In this document: positions 45,033 through 54,263 of the stretch, piece by piece | Layout of the letters: each line of letters opens with the position of its first letter | Position numbering within the stretch: the first letter of the stretch is position 1 | Origin: JAXMBN01 sp046349875 | GTDB lineage: Bacteria > Planctomycetota > Planctomycetia > Pirellulales > Pirellulaceae | Length of the DNA stretch: 64,000 nt | Assembly: GCA_046349875.1 (NCBI GenBank) | Contig: JAXMBN010000015.1 | Location: 65,143 to 129,142 of the forward strand | Reading direction: 5' to 3' | Notes under the pieces: generated by a model | The model's database searches: none | Seen by the model: only the letters and a program-made list of their open reading frames with translations | What the model was told of the DNA's origin: nothing | Translations under genes and position numbers: made by a program

Positions 45033-46043
45033 TTAGGGTGCTTTACGAACGAAGCCAGGATGAAGAGTCCGGATGCGATAGAGGACTCCGCCTCCTGTGA
45101 TGTAAAGCGTTTTGGAATCGGGATCACCAAAGGCACAATTCGTGACCTCGTCCGTCGGAACCGGAAGAAAGTCGAGCAATTTGCCTTGTGGGTCGAGCAC
45201 ATAGATTCCGCCCCGAATCGAATCATCTGGTTCGTAGGGTGGATTCTTTCGATTGAGCCCGCCAGCAACGTAAAGGTTGCCGTGCACATCCTGTTTGAGA
45301 CCATCGGGACCACGCCCTTGTTTCCAATCGTAGAGAACCCGTCCTTCTTGCGGTGAGACACGTCCATCGTTCAATGGGAATCGCCAGAGCTTGCGCGCCC
45401 CACCAAGAGCATTGTTGTTGTTATCCGCGACGTAGAGAAAACGATTGTCCAAGGAAACGAGAACCCCATTCGGACGTTCCAATTCGCGACCAAGAATGCG
45501 ATCAACCGACCCATCCGGATCGATGCGATAGACACCTTCAATGGGTTTTCCTTCGGCATCGAGTTGTTCCATGCCATCGCGTTCACCATAGCGAGGATCG
45601 GAGAAGTAGATGCGACCTTGCGCATCCATCGTCAAATCATTGGGCGTGTTTAACTTCTTGCCTTGATAATGGTCTGCAAGGATATGAATCGAACCGTCGC
45701 GGGCCGTTTTGGTGACGCGTCGATGTTGCTGTTCGCAAGCGATGAGATTTCCCTTGGGGTCAAACAATAGGCCGTTGGTGCCAGCACCTTGTCGAAAGAT
45801 CGAAGACTTGGAGTCCAACGACCATCGCTGAATGTTTCCATTGCCGCTCGTCAGAATTCCAAGTTCAGTGTCCCATGCAGGGCCCTCGCCCGCGACACCT
45901 CCTGCGACCACCACTTCCAGTTTTGCACCCGGCGCAAACATCGATTGGCCGAAAGCGATCGAGCCGAGTTGGCCAAGGTTTGATGTGAAGGCACCAAGTG
46001 TCCAGCAGACGCCAAAAGTTGCCGCAATGAAAAGTCGATGCAT
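45033..46043 (-). CDS. Secreted SMP-30/gluconolactonase-like protein
   Basis: 336 residues from the ATG at 46043, which gives a signal peptide (MHRLFIAATFGVCWTLGAF). The six-bladed propeller of SMP-30/gluconolactonases is clear: GEGPAWDTELGILTSGNGNI (metal Glu), NGLLFDPKGNLIACEQQHRR, NTPNDLTMDAQGRIYFSDPRYG (metal Asn/Asp), RPNGVLVSLDNRFLYVADN and GPDGLKQDVHGNLYVAGG (metal Asp). Such enzymes open sugar lactones with a divalent metal; periplasmic location fits secreted sugar oxidation. The substrate is not predicted. Confidence 0.93.
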   Translation of the reverse strand: MHRLFIAATFGVCWTLGAFTSNLGQLGSIAFGQSMFAPGAKLEVVVAGGVAGEGPAWDTELGILTSGNGNIQRWSLDSKSSIFRQGAGTNGLLFDPKGNLIACEQQHRRVTKTARDGSIHILADHYQGKKLNTPNDLTMDAQGRIYFSDPRYGERDGMEQLDAEGKPIEGVYRIDPDGSVDRILGRELERPNGVLVSLDNRFLYVADNNNNALGGARKLWRFPLNDGRVSPQEGRVLYDWKQGRGPDGLKQDVHGNLYVAGGLNRKNPPYEPDDSIRGGIYVLDPQGKLLDFLPVPTDEVTNCAFGDPDSKTLYITGGGVLYRIRTLHPGFVRKAP

Positions 46044-46125
46044 AATAGATTCCTGGGGTGCGATCGCTCGAAGAATTGGGAGATACGAATCCAAGCTTAA
46101 TCAAGGCTTGACTGAAAAGCTGCAA

Positions 46126-46791
46126 TCAGTCCGCGGGTAGTGAACCATGGCGGAAGTACTCAATGTTTGGCAATTGCTTTAGCAATCGAGGGCCTGCCGA
46201 CTCCAGCAGACGTCGATGATTTTCGAATACTGTGGATTCCATAGGATGCACATCGTTGAGGATCAATCGATCGACCTCGAGTCCTAGGTGTTGTGCGGAA
46301 AGGAGTGTCGACAGAGCTTGGTGAACGGCCCCCAAGCGATTGGCCACCACAACGATGAGAGGATAACCAAGCTGCTTCGCGATATCGGCATTGGTTTCGG
46401 TCATCGTAATCGGTGATAGAAGTCCGCCAGCTCCTTCCACCAGGATGGCATCACACTTTCCATTCCAGATACAAAGACCTTCGAAGATCAAGTTGAGGTC
46501 GACCGTTTTCCCTTCGCGCTCGGCCGCCAACGCAGGTGCCAAGGGTGCTTCAAAGACCTGAGGGCAAATCCAATCAAGGGGCACGGTCGCATCCAAGGCC
46601 GACCAGAGGCGATGAACATCCGAAAGGGGATTGTTGGCCATGGCTCCGCTTGCGACGGGCTTGTAGGCACCCCATCGCATGCCCGCAGACCGAGATCGCA
46701 AGAGTTGCATCATGACGTGTGTTTTTCCCACATCGGTATCGGCCCCCGTGACGAACCAACCTCTCGGTGGTATCCTCCCTTCCAACGTCAT
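46126..46791 (-). CDS. bioD: ATP-dependent dethiobiotin synthetase
   Basis: 221 residues from 46791, preferred because AAGGAG lies 11 bases upstream; 46815 is an alternative. It makes dethiobiotin from 7,8-diaminopelargonate, CO2 and ATP. The P-loop is VTGADTDVGKTH (about residues 14-25). YKPVASG (diaminopelargonate-binding Lys) lies near residue 43. The conserved VEGAGGLLSPI (about 117-127) is the phosphate-binding loop, and VVVANRLGAVHQALSTL and RLILND match the rest of the nucleotide-binding domain. No other bio genes are next to it. Divergent from aguB with a 122-base gap. Confidence 0.93.
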   Translation of the reverse strand: MTLEGRIPPRGWFVTGADTDVGKTHVMMQLLRSRSAGMRWGAYKPVASGAMANNPLSDVHRLWSALDATVPLDWICPQVFEAPLAPALAAEREGKTVDLNLIFEGLCIWNGKCDAILVEGAGGLLSPITMTETNADIAKQLGYPLIVVVANRLGAVHQALSTLLSAQHLGLEVDRLILNDVHPMESTVFENHRRLLESAGPRLLKQLPNIEYFRHGSLPAD

Positions 46792-46913
46792 GTTAGCATG
46801 AACTCCTTCATCCAATGCATGTTAGGGATCGCATGCTTTTGCTTCATGATGACCCCTTAAAAATCGATCCTGAAACGACCATCCAACGAAAAACATTGTC
46901 CGGTGAAAAAAGA

Positions 46914-47783
46914 ATGAGAACCGTTCGTCTCGCCCTCGTCCAGATGCAATGCTCGTCCAATTTACAGGAAAATGTGGATCGGGCCATGGCGAAGGTTGAG
47001 GAGGCAGCCAAGGAAGGTGCGCACGTTGTTTGCCTTCAAGAATTGTTTAGCGGTCCCTATCCATGTCAAACGGAAGACCACCGACATTTTGATTGGGCCG
47101 AATCCATTCCAGGCCCGACTAGCCAGCGCATGGCCAATGCCGCCAAGCAGCATGGAGTGGTTGTAACCGGCTCCATATTTGAACGTCGTGCACATGGACT
47201 TTATCACAACACCGCGCTCGTGTTTGATACAGATGGAACGCAGGTCGGTTTTTATCGCAAGATGCATATTCCTGATGATCCTTCCTACTATGAAAAATTC
47301 TATTTCACACCTGGTGATACGGGATTCACGGTAGCGAAAACGAAGTATTGCACGATCGGTGTTGGGGTCTGTTGGGACCAGTGGTATCCCGAAGCGGCTC
47401 GCCTGTTTGCGCTTCGTGGAGCTGAAATACTGCTTTACCCAACGGCTATTGGATGGCTTGAAGAAGATAAGGCTGAATATGGAGCGGTACAGCACAATTC
47501 ATGGGAGACGATGATGCGCTCGCACGCCATTGCCAATGGGGTTTATGTCGGAGCGGCCAATCGCGTCCATCGGGAAGCATCGATCGAGTTCTGGGGTGCA
47601 TCTTTCGTTTCCGATCCCTCGGGGCATGTCATGGCGAGAGCGTCGCACGAAGCCGAGGAATTACTTATCGTCGATTGCGAACTCGATCGGATCGATGTAA
47701 CTCGCACGCACTGGCCCTTCTTGCGTGATCGCCGTATCGATGCCTATGGCGAGCTTACGAAGCGTTATATCGATGAACGCTAA
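46914..47783 (+). CDS. aguB: N-carbamoylputrescine amidase
   Basis: 289 residues from the ATG at 46914. Nitrilase-superfamily enzyme that hydrolyses N-carbamoylputrescine to putrescine, CO2 and ammonia. The Glu-Lys-Cys triad is visible: CLQELFSGPYPC (E43), FYRKMHIPDDPSYYEKFYF (K116) and GVGVCWDQWYPE (C153). The PYPCQ region, PDDPSYYEKFYFTPGD and WPFLRDRRIDAYG are characteristic of AguB rather than other nitrilases. The next gene, 13 bases downstream, is agmatine deiminase, so both steps from agmatine to putrescine are encoded together. Cytoplasmic. Confidence 0.95.
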   Translation: MRTVRLALVQMQCSSNLQENVDRAMAKVEEAAKEGAHVVCLQELFSGPYPCQTEDHRHFDWAESIPGPTSQRMANAAKQHGVVVTGSIFERRAHGLYHNTALVFDTDGTQVGFYRKMHIPDDPSYYEKFYFTPGDTGFTVAKTKYCTIGVGVCWDQWYPEAARLFALRGAEILLYPTAIGWLEEDKAEYGAVQHNSWETMMRSHAIANGVYVGAANRVHREASIEFWGASFVSDPSGHVMARASHEAEELLIVDCELDRIDVTRTHWPFLRDRRIDAYGELTKRYIDER

Positions 47784-47796
47784 GAGGACCATCACC

Positions 47797-48889
47797 ATGG
47801 CAACGTCTCCATCGGACTCTTGCGTTTCACGTCGCGATCATCGTTGGGTTGCGGAATGGCATCCGCATGAGGCAACCTGGATTGCTTGGCCGCATAATCT
47901 CGAAACATGGCCAGGGCGGTTCGATCGCATTCCTCCAGTATTCGAACAAAAGATTCGCATCCTGTCCGAAGTGGAAGATGTGCATGTCTTGGGTGGACCC
48001 CCTGGATCCTTTGAGCTCGCGTCGGAGCGATTGCATGATTGTCAAAGAGCCATCGTGCACCGTATTTCCACGAGCGATGTTTGGATTCGCGACTATGGCC
48101 CGACGTTTGTCTTGGCCGATGAAGGTCGTTCACTCATCGGTGTCGATTGGCGATTCAACGCATGGGGCAACAAATACGAAGGTTATGACGACGATAGGGT
48201 GGCTGCCATTCGCATATGCAACGCACTCGGCTGTAAGCGTTCGGTATCTCGGCTCACCTGCGAAGGGGGCGGACTCGAGACCGATGGTGAAGGGACACTC
48301 CTTGCCACGAGCAGTAGTTTGGTAACGGCTTCTCGCAATCCAGGTTGGTCCCGCGAAGCGATCGAACACGAGTTGATCTCGCAGCTTGGCGTCGACAAGG
48401 TTGTCTGGGTCGATGGTGGTGGGCTTGAAGGGGACGACACCGATAGCCATATCGATCAATTGGTTCGATTCGTTCGCCCTGGAGTCGTCGTGGTTGCCGT
48501 GGCTTCGGCTGAGGATGATCCTGATGCGGCGGGGCTTCGGCAGCAGCGACGTCGTTTGATGGAGCAGCGGGATGCCAAGGATCGCACGTTCGATATCATC
48601 GATCTTCCCACGCCACCTCCGCGATTTATTGATGGCAAGCCGGTACCGGAAAGCTATTGCAATTTCTATATCGCCAATGAGTTGGTGCTCGTACCTCAGT
48701 TTGGATATCGCGCTTACAGACGATCAGGCAATCGGAATCTTGCGGGAACTCTTTCCAGAGAGGCAATTGGTGCCGTTGGATGCATCCGATCTCATTTGGG
48801 GCTTTGGAGCCTTCCATTGTGCGACCCAGCAGCAACCTCGAGTGATGGCCGTTCCTCCATCGGATGCTGAGCCTTTACCAGTAGTCTAA
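47797..48889 (+). pseudogene. aguA: Agmatine deiminase, with one frame break near its 3' end
   Basis: The start at 47797 has GAGGACC upstream. It converts agmatine to N-carbamoylputrescine and ammonia. Peptidylarginine-deiminase fold: WHPHEATWIAWPHN, TSDVWIRDYGPTFVL (active-site Asp region), WRFNAWGNKY, CEGGGLETDGEGTLLAT and GDDTDSHIDQLVRFV (His). After FGYR at about 48706 the frame is lost; the missing end (LTDDQAIGILREL, then FGAFHCATQQQPRV with the catalytic Cys) is in the +1 frame, closing at 48889. Either two extra bases (GC) or two missing bases in a GC repeat at 48706-48712 explain it. Since aguB is intact and the pair is coherent, a sequencing error is more likely than a dead gene. 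The 3' end overlaps that of the nif3-like gene by four bases. Confidence 0.85.
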
Positions 48890-49699
48890 GAGTGCGACCC
48901 TCGGGGGACTCTCTTCACTGGATCGAATTCTTTCTTGCTCGCCCAGACTTCGAGCATTGGAAAGGTCGATTGCAAACGCTGAGCTAACTGGTCCATGGCG
49001 AATCGCTCGCTGCAGTGATGACCGATGCACAGAAGCGACATGCCACGATGCAGAGCCTCCAAGGACTGATGATAGGTGGCCTCGCCGGTAAGAAAGGTAT
49101 CGCAGCCAGCCCTGGACGCTTCATTTAAGAGGGAAGCTCCGCTACCACATACGATGGCCACGCGTTTCACCGATGCCGTAGACATGGCTGTTACTTGGCA
49201 ATCCAGTACTCCAAGCTGATGTTCTAGACACTGGAGAAGCAATTCGATAGATGTTTCGGTGGCAATGGATCCCATGCGGCCTGTGCCTAGTCCTGGTAAG
49301 TGTGGCAAGTTTTTGGGGACCAGTGGTGTAGTCGTTTCGAGGAAATGATTTCGGCCAACATCTGATTGATGCCCCTCGGTGCGTTATCCCAAGCCGTATG
49401 CGGACTATAGACCGAGATACCTGCTCGTGCTAAAAGCCATAAGCAGTGACCTGTCGGGTCGGATGTTTCGATACGTTGCAAGGGCCGGAAGGGAATGGGG
49501 TGATGCGACACGACTAGCTGCACTTCGTTCGCAATTGCTTCGCGGACAGTTGACTCAGAGACGGTCAAGCACGTCATCACCTTCGATACGTTGGCAGCGC
49601 GATCGCCCAAAAGCAAGCCGACGTTATCCCAAGACTCCGCCAATTCTAGCGGCAGCTTTCGATGGCTAAGTGAGATAGGACATCGTTAACGATTGGCAC
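48886..49699 (-). pseudogene. Nif3-like dinuclear metal center protein, with two frame breaks
   Basis: A GTG start at 49699 leads to VNDVLSHLAIES; a base missing at about 49658 (AGCTG for AGCCTG) would join it to LPLELAESWDNVGLLLG, the family N-terminal motif. The middle has LVVSHHPIPFRP and SPHTAWDNAPRGINQML. Near 49307 an A is missing from a run: adding it joins HHWSPKN to LPHLPGLGTGRMG. The C-terminal part has VAIVCGSGAS, DTFLTGEATYHQSLEA and GHHCSERFAMD, supplying the metal ligands. The Nif3/YbgI family (GTP cyclohydrolase 1 type 2-like) forms hexameric toroids with two metals and unknown function. Both breaks are single-base deletions, one in a homopolymer. Confidence 0.85.
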
Positions 49700-49818
49700 G
49701 CTAGTCTCCGTTGGATGTGGCAAGTGAAACGAATATAGGAATAGCAGAACTGCCGACTCGCGATCGCATAGGCTCTTACCAACCGGCGAGAATTCGAGCT
49801 TTCTGCAATGATGAATCC

Positions 49819-52743
49819 TTAAGGTGCTTTCGGGGCCGATGATTTACGAGATGGATCTGCAACGACGATGCGTTGATTGACGATTCGATTCGATCCAATC
49901 TCTTCGCAGCGTATCCAAATGGTTTTGCCAAACAAGTTAGACGCGTTCTTGATTCCCACCAGAGTCTCTTTGCGCTCGCGCACGTCGAGCACTTGCGTGC
50001 GTTCGCGTGGTCGATCGGGGAGCATGATCATGCAGTCGAAATTGAGTTTGCGATTGGTATGGTTCTGGAATTCAAGTTGAAGAATGAGGTTGTCATCGCT
50101 ATCCACCTGTTGGTTGACATCTAGTTCGATGTCTTCTTGGCCGATCTTGAGATCGCGGTAAACGCTGAAGCGACCGTTCTTATTACCGTGGATATCGACA
50201 TCGATGCGAACGCGGGATCGTTGTGAGACGGCGTCTGGTTTGAGTTGAACATCACAGCCGATGGTTTGTTGATTCTGAGCATCGATACGGAAGTCCACAC
50301 CTTGCCGGCTCGATATGAAAATGTCAGGTGCCGTTACATGAAGCGTGCCGCGAACGGCATTGGAGGTTGGATTGGCAAACTGAACGCGTAGGGGTTGGCG
50401 TCCACCTGCCGTCGTTTCAATAGTGGAATTCTCGATTTGAATACCCATTGCCCACTGCGTTACATCGAGGTCGATGCCTCGAACGATGATCGGTTCAGGG
50501 CCTACCTCGATCGATTGTTCCAATCCGAAGCCACCTTGAATGGTCTTGATCGGTATGTCGCGACCGAACATATCGATGGCTTGAGCATTGGGACCAAATG
50601 CAAATTCTTCCGTCTTGGGAATGCGAGAATAGAGTACCATCACCGCATCGGAAGCAGAGAACAGCACGTGGCAGGTGCTTCCCTTCGGAAGCGAAAGCTT
50701 GCCAAGGTACTCTTTCTCATGGAGAGCTTGAGACGCGGTGCGGAATGGAACCAACATAGGGCCGGGTTGGCCATTGGACTGCAGCCATCCCTGGTCTGGA
50801 TTGAGGACATCGGCGAGCCATGCTTTTTCGATTTGGCTATCGATGGATGCAATCATGGTTTCAACGAGGTGCTGCAATCGGTCCGATAGTTTGTATCGCT
50901 CGGAGCTTAGGCCATCGATGGTGACCCATATGCGCTCGTCTCCTTGTTGATTGCCTTTGGCGAACGCGCGGAGTTCACTTGGCGTCCAAGGTTCGGTTAC
51001 AAAATACTGCAGCGTGCTGAAGCTGCTCTTCGTACTTGCTCGTGGCAATTGCAGGGCCGACCAGGGGAGAATGAGCTTCGAGCTTGGTCCATAAAGTTCG
51101 ATTTGCGGGTGAAGTCCGGCGATCTTTTCTTGAAGGCGTGTGCTTCCTGTAAAGCTTCGTTCTTGATCCCATCCAATTTGGAAGTGCGAGATTTCCAAGC
51201 AAGCTCGCGAGAGAACTGGGTCGAGCAGAGGCTTCCAGATGGAGTCTTGTTCCCAGATCGATTCGGTGGTGATATCTCCCACTTGTGCAAAGAATCGCTG
51301 ATCTTCAACCGGAGGGATATCTAGGACACCAACGATATCGATATCGAGGTTCTTCAAGCGTTCGATCAACCACGAGTGCTCTTCGATCGTTTTGTGGTTG
51401 TTGGGGTTAAACCATATCGGAAGTTTCACTCCGCGTATCGAAGAGAGTTGGAGGAAGGTAGGAAGTTGGGTCATCGGAATGACGTCCTCAATCCCTCGCA
51501 GTGACCAACCAAATCGTTTGTCACCCGGATTGAGATCTTCTTTGGGAAGAACGCAGAAATGAGCTTGCCGTGAGAACGATTGTTCCTCGGTTCTCGCAAG
51601 TTGACACTTCAGGGTATAAAAGCCAGGTGGCAGTGGCGGGGCTTCCCATTTGCTCGTGCCTTGCCAACCCAGGTTCGCTCGGTTCGATCGCGAAGAAGTG
51701 AATCTTGGCTGAGGTACCTTGTTCTTCTCTTGGCTATCGCTTTTGGGGATCTTCTGAGTTTCTTTGGTGATACGGGTGATCTTCAAGGATTGTGTTTGAA
51801 GTATCGTATCGTGATGATCGGTGAGTTGCAGTTCGATGTTGGGTACGCCGCTGAGCAGGCCCGATGCAGAGCAAAGGACTTCGATGGGGTCTCCAACGCG
51901 AAAGAGGTGCAGCGGTCGATTGAGCGCAATCGAAAGTTGTGGCATCTTATAGACTCGAATGCGATCCGCTCGAGCCAGGCCTTTGTAGGCACCTTTCGAT
52001 TTTGGTTCGGTGACGATGCGGATTTGACCGAAGGCGATGTTCGACTGCGTGATGTCGATAGGAAGCACTTGCAGTCGTTGCCAACCCGTGGTTCCGGATA
52101 TCGAAGCCGTTGGCTTACGGTCAACCACCTTTTCTTGCGCATCGAGCAGTACGAGTTCTGCGTAAGCCACATGTCCTTCGAGATCGGTGCAGTCCATATC
52201 GATTTCAAAGGCATAGGAGAATGCTGAATCGATGGAGAAGAGAGGAGCATTCATTTCGATCGCTCCGCCGTCGACATACATTTCGAGGCAGGGGTCGAGT
52301 AGGCTTTGTTCCAGAAAATAGTCGATGGCGGGCGGGACGGTCTCGGGGACCACTTCCCAAGGATATTTTTTGAGATTGTAGGCCAACCAGCAGCGAGCCA
52401 TTAGGCGGCGTAAATTCTCGGCCCCATCTTTGTTTTCAGGATGCTTGTTGGCGATCGTTACTTTGAGATAGGGAGGATAGTCACGTCCTTTTCGACGACG
52501 GAACTGATCCGGAACTAAGTCTTTATTCCGATCCTCGTCTCGTCCAAAATCCCAACTTTGAATCGTTTGTGAGTGGGTTGTATCGGTTTTGGAGGAATCG
52601 TCGGACGTGGACGCTTGGAGGGATGTGGCTAGAATGAATGCGAAACAACACCCATAGCACGCTAGCACTCCCCACTTGGGGCTGGCCGCTCGCCTGATTC
52701 CCGATTCGGGATGCTCGAGGGTTGTCTTGATAGAGAGGTTCAT
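49819..52743 (-). CDS. Large secreted protein of unknown function with a TIM-barrel-like middle
   Basis: 974 residues; a membrane-spanning signal segment (VLACYGCCFAFILATSLQAS) lies at about 26-45. The first third has a carbohydrate-binding-like beta-sandwich (LFSIDSAFSYAFEIDMDCTD, YAELVLLDAQEKVVD, TTGWQRLQVLPIDI) followed by an Ig-like region with SASGLLSGVPNIELQLTD. The centre (about 410-700) starts FGWSLRGIEDVIPMTQLP and has features of a glycosidase-like barrel (GVKLPIWFNPNN, DIVGVLDIPPVED, FQIGWDQERSF, IWVTIDGLSSERYKL). The end (750-950) has NEW3-like beta domains (PLRVQFANPTSNAVRGTLHV, LILQLEFQNHTNRKLNF). It looks like an uncharacterised glycoside-hydrolase-like protein. Its start is one base from that of the next gene on the other strand. 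Confidence 0.7.
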   Translation of the reverse strand: MNLSIKTTLEHPESGIRRAASPKWGVLACYGCCFAFILATSLQASTSDDSSKTDTTHSQTIQSWDFGRDEDRNKDLVPDQFRRRKGRDYPPYLKVTIANKHPENKDGAENLRRLMARCWLAYNLKKYPWEVVPETVPPAIDYFLEQSLLDPCLEMYVDGGAIEMNAPLFSIDSAFSYAFEIDMDCTDLEGHVAYAELVLLDAQEKVVDRKPTASISGTTGWQRLQVLPIDITQSNIAFGQIRIVTEPKSKGAYKGLARADRIRVYKMPQLSIALNRPLHLFRVGDPIEVLCSASGLLSGVPNIELQLTDHHDTILQTQSLKITRITKETQKIPKSDSQEKNKVPQPRFTSSRSNRANLGWQGTSKWEAPPLPPGFYTLKCQLARTEEQSFSRQAHFCVLPKEDLNPGDKRFGWSLRGIEDVIPMTQLPTFLQLSSIRGVKLPIWFNPNNHKTIEEHSWLIERLKNLDIDIVGVLDIPPVEDQRFFAQVGDITTESIWEQDSIWKPLLDPVLSRACLEISHFQIGWDQERSFTGSTRLQEKIAGLHPQIELYGPSSKLILPWSALQLPRASTKSSFSTLQYFVTEPWTPSELRAFAKGNQQGDERIWVTIDGLSSERYKLSDRLQHLVETMIASIDSQIEKAWLADVLNPDQGWLQSNGQPGPMLVPFRTASQALHEKEYLGKLSLPKGSTCHVLFSASDAVMVLYSRIPKTEEFAFGPNAQAIDMFGRDIPIKTIQGGFGLEQSIEVGPEPIIVRGIDLDVTQWAMGIQIENSTIETTAGGRQPLRVQFANPTSNAVRGTLHVTAPDIFISSRQGVDFRIDAQNQQTIGCDVQLKPDAVSQRSRVRIDVDIHGNKNGRFSVYRDLKIGQEDIELDVNQQVDSDDNLILQLEFQNHTNRKLNFDCMIMLPDRPRERTQVLDVRERKETLVGIKNASNLFGKTIWIRCEEIGSNRIVNQRIVVADPSRKSSAPKAP

Positions 52744-52744
52744 C

Positions 52745-53530
52745 TTGCCAGGTATTCGTATCGGTGTTCAGCTATCCAACTTTCGCCAACCGTTCAGACA
52801 AGCTTTACACACAGCAGCGCAGCTGGGTGTTCGTGCCATAGAAATCGACGCACGAACGGACCTGCGGCCATCCGAAATTACCGGTTCGGCTTTACGACAA
52901 GTGAGGAAGATGCTGAGCGATCTGAGTTTGCGGGTTGTAGCGGTCCGCATCAAGACGCGCCGAGGCTATGGAGAATTGGACGAACTGGATCGCCGGGTGT
53001 CTGCCACCAAGGATGCGATGCGGATGGCCTATGATCTCGGGGCAGGATTAGTTTGCAATCAAATTGGGATGGTAGGCCCTGAAGCGCCCGAAGAAACCCT
53101 TCCCGTTCTGAGAAGCGTCCTGACGGATTTATCAAACTATGGCCAGCATGTGGGGGCGATGTTAGCCTGCGAAACCGGCTCTGAATCTCTTGATGAACTG
53201 GGAGCGTTTATCGAATCGTTGCCGGAGGCCACGCTCGGAATGACGCTCAATCCCGGCAATCTGATCACCAATGGATACGATCTGCAATCATTGCCGCGTC
53301 ACGCAAAGCATGTGATGCTCGTCCACGCTAAAGATGGCGTTCGCGATTTATCGAGACGGCGCGGGACGGAGGTGGCTTTAGGACGAGGCCTGGCTGAGTT
53401 TCCTGAGATTGCAGCGATATTAGAGGAACATCAATATCCAGGATATTTCGTCGTCGAACGAGAAATGACCGATCATCCCATCGACGATGTTCGCCAGTCG
53501 GTACAATTCTTGTATCAGATTGGAACGTGA
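52745..53530 (+). CDS. Sugar phosphate isomerase/epimerase (AP endonuclease-2 type TIM barrel)
   Basis: 261 residues from a TTG at 52745; an ATG at 52676 exists but would overlap the divergent gene by 68 bases, and its extra residues look unrelated. The barrel strands are clear: RIGVQLSNFRQPFRQALHTA, GVRAIEIDART, LRVVAVRIKTR, GAGLVCNQIGMVG, HVGAMLACETGSE, LGMTLNPGNL, HAKHVMLVHAKDG, GYFVVERE. The Glu in CETG, the Asn/Pro in TLNPGNL, the His in LVHAKD and the final Glu fit metal-binding positions of xylose-isomerase-like epimerases. The substrate is unknown. It is divergent with the large secreted protein, and 70 bases upstream of another gene on the same strand. Confidence 0.83.
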   Translation: MPGIRIGVQLSNFRQPFRQALHTAAQLGVRAIEIDARTDLRPSEITGSALRQVRKMLSDLSLRVVAVRIKTRRGYGELDELDRRVSATKDAMRMAYDLGAGLVCNQIGMVGPEAPEETLPVLRSVLTDLSNYGQHVGAMLACETGSESLDELGAFIESLPEATLGMTLNPGNLITNGYDLQSLPRHAKHVMLVHAKDGVRDLSRRRGTEVALGRGLAEFPEIAAILEEHQYPGYFVVEREMTDHPIDDVRQSVQFLYQIGT

Positions 53531-53600
53531 GGAGAAGGTTCCTTCCGTTTCCGCAAAGGAAATCAATCGTCTCCATGCATCAAACTTTGAGGTATTGGTT

Positions 53601-54125
53601 ATGCGTCGAAATAGTCTGTTGAAGATTCTTGGTATTGGTAGCGCGTTGGCTTTGGGATCGGTTTTCCCATCCCTCGTGAACGCTCAAGAAAAGCCAGCCG
53701 CACAAGTGCAGGCCGATGCCACCACGGCTGACCAGAAGGCGTTGTTCGAGTCGTTGGAGAAGATGCTGAACAACGTCAAGTTAGTCGGGCACTTCACTGT
53801 CGAAGGCAAGCCGATGAAGGACCTCAATGAAGAGGTGTACGAAATCAAGTCGATCAAGAAGTTGCCCGAAGATAAGATGTGGCTGATTACGGCTCGCGTG
53901 AAGTACTCCAAGTTCGACGTCACATTGCCCATGCCTTTGCGAATCGAGTGGGCCGACAAAACGCCGGTGATCACGATGGATGAAGTCACCTTGCCTGGCC
54001 TTGGAACATTTTCAGCGCGGGTTCTTTTTCATGGCAAGAAGTACGCTGGTACGTGGACCCATGATAGTGTGGGCGGACATTTGTTTGGCGTGATCGAGAA
54101 AATGGAAGCCGCACCAAAGCCTTGA
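53601..54125 (+). CDS. Small secreted protein of unknown function
   Basis: 174 residues from 53601 (site GAGGT upstream). A signal peptide (LLKILGIGSALALGSVF, cleavage near VNAQ) is followed by a beta-rich domain: LFESLEKMLNNVKLVGHFTV, YEIKSIKKLPEDKMWLITARV, RIEWADKTPVITMDEVTLP, LGTFSARVLFHGKKYAGTWTH. It resembles a recurring planctomycete secreted family whose function is unknown; the end THDSVGGHLFGVIEK looks like a conserved closing strand. It follows the epimerase by 70 bases and is ended by a stable hairpin with a T-rich tail. Confidence 0.75.
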   Translation: MRRNSLLKILGIGSALALGSVFPSLVNAQEKPAAQVQADATTADQKALFESLEKMLNNVKLVGHFTVEGKPMKDLNEEVYEIKSIKKLPEDKMWLITARVKYSKFDVTLPMPLRIEWADKTPVITMDEVTLPGLGTFSARVLFHGKKYAGTWTHDSVGGHLFGVIEKMEAAPKP

Positions 54126-54212
54126 TTCGAAGAAAGCAAAGCAATGCATCGCTGAATCGATGATTCACGATGCAGCGTTCATCGTCGATTGCGGGATTCC
54201 ATAAAGTGGAAT

Positions 54213-54257
54213 GAGGCTTGGTTGGATTTGTCAAATCCACCGAGCCTCTTGTTCTTT
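54213..54257 (+). terminator. Rho-independent terminator of the 53601 gene
   Basis: GAGGCTTGGTTGGATTT (54213-54229) pairs with AAATCCACCGAGCCTC (54233-54248), a stem of about 16 pairs with one unpaired base, followed by TTGTTCTTT. Convergent with the pectate lyase stop at 54264. Confidence 0.75.
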
Positions 54258-54263
54258 GCGTGA

